Assembly (NCBI GenBank): GCA_016295145.1
Contig: JAEDLR010000070.1
Coordinates: forward strand, 1 to 9,026
From: Oscillospiraceae bacterium
Lineage (GTDB): Bacteria > Bacillota > Clostridia > Oscillospirales > Ruminococcaceae
Direction: 5' to 3'
Length of the DNA: 9,026 nt
The notes beneath the pieces are model-generated. The model ran no database searches and was not told where the DNA came from. It saw only the letters and a program-made list of their open reading frames with translations. This document shows, piece after piece, positions 7,294-9,026 of the stretch (positions are counted from its first letter, which is position 1; each line of letters opens with the position of its first letter). Position numbers and translations under genes: made by a program.

Positions 7294-7328
7294 AAAGTGG
7301 TACCCCCTCGTTGAGGGGGTACCACTTT
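7294..7328. repeat. Perfect 16-bp stem, 3-nt loop hairpin
   Basis: AAAGTGGTACCCCCTC (7294-7309) is followed by loop GTT and then its exact complement (7313-7328). The stem is GC-rich in its upper part, and only one T follows the last stem base, so a classical U-tract is lacking. It may still stall or terminate transcription from fhs, or protect its 3' end. As the strongest hairpin it is the core of the palindromic element. Confidence 0.8.
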
Positions 7329-7340
7329 TGGCGTGGGTTT

Positions 7341-7363
7341 CCAAAGGAATATAATTCCTTTGG
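7341..7363. repeat. Perfect 10-bp stem, 3-nt loop hairpin
   Basis: CCAAAGGAAT (7341-7350), loop ATA, and the exact complement ATTCCTTTGG (7354-7363). It lies 12 nt after the previous hairpin, and its last two bases overlap the base of the next one, so the two helices compete at that point. Confidence 0.75.
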
Positions 7364-7397
7364 CGGGGTATGAGGCAGAGCCCCATACCAATCCGCC
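7362..7397. repeat. Bulged hairpin GGCGG-GGTATG / CATACC-AAT-CCGCC
   Basis: GGCGG (7362-7366) pairs with CCGCC (7393-7397), and GGTATG (7367-7372) pairs with CATACC (7384-7389). AAT (7390-7392) forms a 3-nt bulge. GGC/GCC around loop AGA extends the stem after one mismatch. It is the third hairpin of the palindromic element. Confidence 0.65.
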
Positions 7398-7501
7398 GGA
7401 GACACAATGCATCCGTTGTCTGTACATGGTATATATGTATGAGAATTCAAAGAAAGCGCGGGTCTATTTTGTGCGTCTTGTGCAGATATTTGACAAAACA
7501 C

Positions 7502-7530
7502 TTGATTTGGGGACAAAAAAGGGGTAGAAT
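7502..7530 (+). promoter_or_regulatory. Probable promoter of the C39-like peptidase gene
   Basis: TTGATT (7502-7507) and TAGAAT (7525-7530) are 17 nt apart, matching consensus at four and five of six bases. A better -35 match, TTGACA at 7490-7495, has no -10 at proper spacing. Transcription from here would begin near 7537, leaving a ~25-nt leader that contains a repeated ACCACTACA motif and the GGAGG site. Confidence 0.5.
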
Positions 7531-7550
7531 GAAACCACTACAACCACTAC

Positions 7551-7555
7551 GGAGG
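7551..7555 (+). promoter_or_regulatory. Ribosome binding site that decides the C39-like peptidase start
   Basis: GGAGG lies 6 nt before the ATG at 7562. The in-frame ATG at 7529 overlaps the proposed -10 element, so it cannot be the start if that promoter is right. Confidence 0.75.
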
Positions 7556-7561
7556 TATCAT

Positions 7562-8461
7562 ATGAAAAAGGGTCATAAAAAGCGCACGCCTCTGACGGCA
7601 GATGCAGTCGTTGGCATCATTGCGGTTTGTATGCTGGTTTTGGGCATCGGACTTGCTGTGAAGCGCGAAGGAGAAAACCCACTGACCGATTCACAATCAG
7701 CGAATTCCACAAGCAATTCGACCACAACCACTACAACGACATCATCCGGCCAGACCAATGAAGATCCGAATCATACCACGACATCTTCCGAATGCACAAG
7801 CACAACGACCGCAACCACAACTGCATCGCCTGCCATAATGGTGGAGGTACCATACTATACACAAAACGGGCTGCTGCCTACGGGCTGCGAGCTGATCAGC
7901 GCCAAAATGGTGATGGAATTCTACGGCGTTACCCCAAGTATTGACGACATCGTAGCAAACACCTTTGCAGAATACACCTACATGGCCAACGGGAAAAACT
8001 ACGGGTATCACCCCAATGATGCGTTCATCGGCAGCCCCATGGACAAAACCAGCTTCGGCTGTTTCCCCCCTGTGGTCAGTAAGATGATGAACCATTTCCT
8101 GCCCGAAGGGAAGGAAGCCGTACCGCTGGAGGGCGAGTCTTTGCAACACCTTGCGGAAACCTATCTGCTGCAGAATACGCCTGTGATGGTGTGGGCAACC
8201 ATGGATATGCAGGAAACCTACGGTGCCATCGGGTGGTATCTGCTGGATTCCGACGGAAACCGCACCAATGAATGGTACTTCTGGCCTGCAAGAGAGCATT
8301 GCCTGGTACTGGTCGGCTACGATGATAGCAATTATTACTTCAACGACCCCATGCAGGAGGCAAATGTTTCATGGCCCCGGGAATTGGTAGAGCAACGCTA
8401 TTCCGATATGGGCAGCCGCGCACTGGTTGTGCTCGACAAAGTAAACCGCAGCGTGGAATAA
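7562..8461 (+). CDS. Membrane-anchored C39-like cysteine peptidase with Thr/Ser-rich stalk
   Basis: The 299-aa protein begins with a basic stretch (MKKGHKKR), followed by one hydrophobic helix at about 14-33 that acts as an uncleaved signal anchor. A low-complexity Thr/Ser/Asn-rich linker (about 43-90) follows, probably an extracellular stalk that may be glycosylated. The C-terminal domain (about 93-295) fits the C39-like papain-fold family (Peptidase_C39_2): VPYYTQNG with Gln101 as oxyanion residue, Cys109 in PTGCELISAKM as nucleophile, His246 in EHCLVLVGYDD, and Asp262 in YYFNDPM. All catalytic residues are present. Cys23 in the helix is not in a proper lipobox, so a lipoprotein is unlikely. 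No ABC transporter or bacteriocin gene is nearby, so processing of double-glycine leaders is not suggested. It more likely acts on surface or environmental peptides. The substrate is unknown. It has its own likely promoter. No terminator is visible in the 16 nt before the metK promoter. Confidence 0.85.
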   Translation: MKKGHKKRTPLTADAVVGIIAVCMLVLGIGLAVKREGENPLTDSQSANSTSNSTTTTTTTSSGQTNEDPNHTTTSSECTSTTTATTTASPAIMVEVPYYTQNGLLPTGCELISAKMVMEFYGVTPSIDDIVANTFAEYTYMANGKNYGYHPNDAFIGSPMDKTSFGCFPPVVSKMMNHFLPEGKEAVPLEGESLQHLAETYLLQNTPVMVWATMDMQETYGAIGWYLLDSDGNRTNEWYFWPAREHCLVLVGYDDSNYYFNDPMQEANVSWPRELVEQRYSDMGSRALVVLDKVNRSVE

Positions 8462-8477
8462 AAATTATGCCAGACTA

Positions 8478-8506
8478 TTGACAAATGCGCCGCTATGCGC
8501 TATAAT
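8478..8506 (+). promoter_or_regulatory. Perfect consensus sigma-A promoter of the metK leader
   Basis: TTGACA (8478-8483) and TATAAT (8501-8506) are both exact consensus, 17 nt apart. The spacer contains ATGCGC-CGCT-ATGCGC, a 6-bp direct repeat. Transcription should begin near 8513, just before the riboswitch P1 helix. Such a strong promoter fits control by attenuation rather than at initiation. Confidence 0.93.
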
Positions 8507-8514
8507 AGACTTGT

Positions 8515-8651
8515 ACCTTATCCAGAGCAACGGAGGAATGGGTCCTGTGAAGTTGCGGCAACCCCTCGGTGCGGCGTGATCTGCGCTGTGCCCTGTACGG
8601 TGCCAATTCCCGCGGTAAGAGATCGGATATCTCTTAGCCGAAAGATGAGGG
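8515..8651 (+). ncRNA. SAM-I riboswitch (S-box) aptamer
   Basis: This RNA element binds S-adenosylmethionine and represses the downstream SAM synthetase gene when SAM is plentiful. P1 is formed by CCTTATC (8516-8522) and GATGAGG (8644-8650). P2 begins with GCAAC/GTTGC (8527-8531 and 8552-8556) and contains the GGAGG...GTCC...TGA kink-turn and pseudoknot region. The conserved GGCAACC (8557-8563) follows. P3 ends at the conserved GGTGCCAATTCC (8599-8610). P4 is GGTAAGAGAT/ATCTCTTAGCC (8614-8623 and 8629-8639, one bulge). The terminal GAAAGATGAGG completes the S-box consensus. It lies directly between a consensus promoter and metK, with an intrinsic terminator after it. Confidence 0.96.
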
Positions 8652-8687
8652 GCGTATGCAGTCTGTAAGGCTATGGCATTCGTTCCT
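8648..8687 (+). promoter_or_regulatory. Antiterminator helix of the SAM-I switch
   Basis: AGGGGCGTATGC (8648-8659) can pair with GCATTCGTTCCT (8676-8687) over 12 positions, with one U-U mismatch and two G-U wobbles. It uses the last three bases of the P1 3' strand and nearly all of the terminator's 5' arm, so it excludes both. Without SAM this helix should form and let transcription reach metK. The pairing was worked out by hand. Confidence 0.7.
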
Positions 8688-8709
8688 ATGCGAGCGAATG
8701 CCGTTTTTT
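8675..8709 (+). terminator. Intrinsic terminator of the SAM-I riboswitch
   Basis: GGCATTCGTTC (8675-8685), loop CTATGC, and GAGCGAATGCC (8692-8702) form an 11-bp stem with one G-T wobble. It is followed by G and six T (8704-8709). It lies 24 nt after the aptamer and 27 nt before metK, where SAM-dependent termination is expected. Confidence 0.92.
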
Positions 8710-8736
8710 ATCTTACTACAAGGAGGATGTTTGAAA

Positions 8737-9026
8737 ATGAGAAGATTTTTCACCTCGGAATCCGTCACAGAAGGTCATCCCGATAAGATTTGCGACCAGA
8801 TCTCGGATGCCGTGCTGGATGCTATTCTGGAGCAAGATCCCTACGGCAGAGTTGCCTGCGAAACCTGCTGCACCACCGGTATGGTGCTGTGCATGGGCGA
8901 AATCACCACCACCGCCACCATTGATATCCCGCGAATTGCCCGGGATGTCATTGTGGATATCGGCTACGACCGCGCAAAATACGGCTTTGACGGTCATACC
9001 TGCGCCATTCTGACAACCATCGACCA
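8737..9026 (+). CDS. metK: S-adenosylmethionine synthetase (methionine adenosyltransferase), 5' part
   Basis: MetK makes S-adenosylmethionine from methionine and ATP in the cytoplasm. The first 96 codons are visible and the gene runs off the window end. The N-terminus is diagnostic: FTSESVTEGHPDKICDQISDAVLDA includes the conserved ATP/methionine-binding His-Pro-Asp-Lys, followed by RVACET and the GEITTTATIDIP segment. AGGAGG (8721-8726) lies 10 nt before the ATG at 8737. An ATG at 8727 is in another frame and soon stops. Transcription is governed by the SAM-I riboswitch directly upstream, so the gene product's own metabolite represses it. The frame is intact as far as can be seen; about three quarters of the gene is missing. 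Confidence 0.97.
   Translation, partial: MRRFFTSESVTEGHPDKICDQISDAVLDAILEQDPYGRVACETCCTTGMVLCMGEITTTATIDIPRIARDVIVDIGYDRAKYGFDGHTCAILTTID

Larger units (their letters stand above)
7206..7434. repeat. Palindromic MITE-like element with terminal inverted repeats
   Basis: About 229 bp are bounded by perfect 13-bp inverted repeats (ATATACCATGTAC at 7206-7218 and its complement at 7422-7434). Further nested complementary pairs lie inside: GATGCA 7243-7248 with TGCATC 7408-7413, and TGTCTCC 7264-7270 with GGAGACA 7398-7404. Three local hairpins occupy the centre. The overall form is one long imperfect palindrome. No transposase or credible ORF is present and no clear target-site duplication is visible. 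It resembles a non-autonomous miniature transposable element or a structured intergenic repeat family. It fills most of the fhs-C39 gap and could also end fhs transcripts. Copy number cannot be judged from one window. Confidence 0.6.

Noticed and set aside
7490..7495. TTGACA as the -35 box of the peptidase gene
   Set aside because: At 16-18 nt downstream there is no -10-like hexamer. TAGAAT at 7525 is 29 nt away, while TTGATT at 7502 has 17-nt spacing.
7370..7561. Longer start of the C39-like peptidase gene, including ATG 7529
   Set aside because: The extension runs through the palindromic element and the likely promoter. GGAGG supports the ATG at 7562, which is followed by a normal basic N-terminus and membrane anchor.
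7576..7640. Lipoprotein signal at Cys23 of the peptidase
   Set aside because: The residue before the Cys is Val and the Cys is in the middle of the hydrophobic helix, so no valid lipobox exists. An uncleaved anchor is more likely.
1..9026. Defence system, prophage, CRISPR array or secondary-metabolite cluster
   Set aside because: I saw no spaced repeats, integrase, toxin-antitoxin pair, nuclease-helicase module or biosynthetic genes. The gene content is housekeeping apart from the repeat element.

Overview
The window reads as ordinary chromosomal DNA from a low-to-mid GC Gram-positive anaerobe of the class Clostridia. An Oscillospiraceae/Ruminococcus-like origin is my best guess. This rests on the gene set (Firmicutes-type LexA, ZapA, U32 protein with a long C-terminal region, DUF4321-like membrane protein, formate--tetrahydrofolate ligase, SAM-I riboswitch before metK), strong AGGAGG-type ribosome binding sites, and a Thr/Ser-rich linker in a surface peptidase. 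All credible genes lie on the + strand.

Region 1 (1-5426) is a closely packed series: lexA (SOS repressor), zapA (Z-ring protein), a 705-aa U32 'peptidase' that resembles the RlhA-type RNA hydroxylation factors, dut (dUTPase), a small two-helix DUF4321-like membrane protein, a PHP-domain metal hydrolase, and an unrecognised 210-aa soluble protein. zapA/U32 and U32/dut share ATGA start-stop overlaps, so these three are probably translationally coupled. No convincing terminator or new promoter is visible from lexA to 5426.

Region 2 (5427-7192) is fhs with its own sigma-A-type promoter (TTGGCA-17-TATACT) and a textbook ribosome binding site. The C1 units it activates feed purine synthesis and, through methyl-THF, methionine synthesis.

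Region 3 (7193-7561) has no credible gene. It holds a ~229-bp, highly palindromic, MITE-like element with 13-bp perfect terminal inverted repeats and three strong internal hairpins, followed by the promoter of the next gene. This is the least explained part of the window.

Region 4 (7562-8461) encodes a membrane-anchored extracellular C39-like cysteine peptidase with a Thr/Ser-rich stalk. Region 5 (8478-9026) is a complete SAM-I transcription-attenuation unit: a perfect consensus promoter, the aptamer, mutually exclusive antiterminator and terminator helices, and then metK, which is cut by the window end. fhs and metK are both one-carbon/methionine-cycle genes, but each has its own promoter.

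I found no defence system, CRISPR array, phage module, tRNA or rRNA. The window is mostly housekeeping. The points worth a second look are the palindromic element, the unrecognised 210-aa protein, the U32 protein's two cysteine clusters, a tiny coupled upstream ORF, and the resolvable switch logic of the riboswitch.
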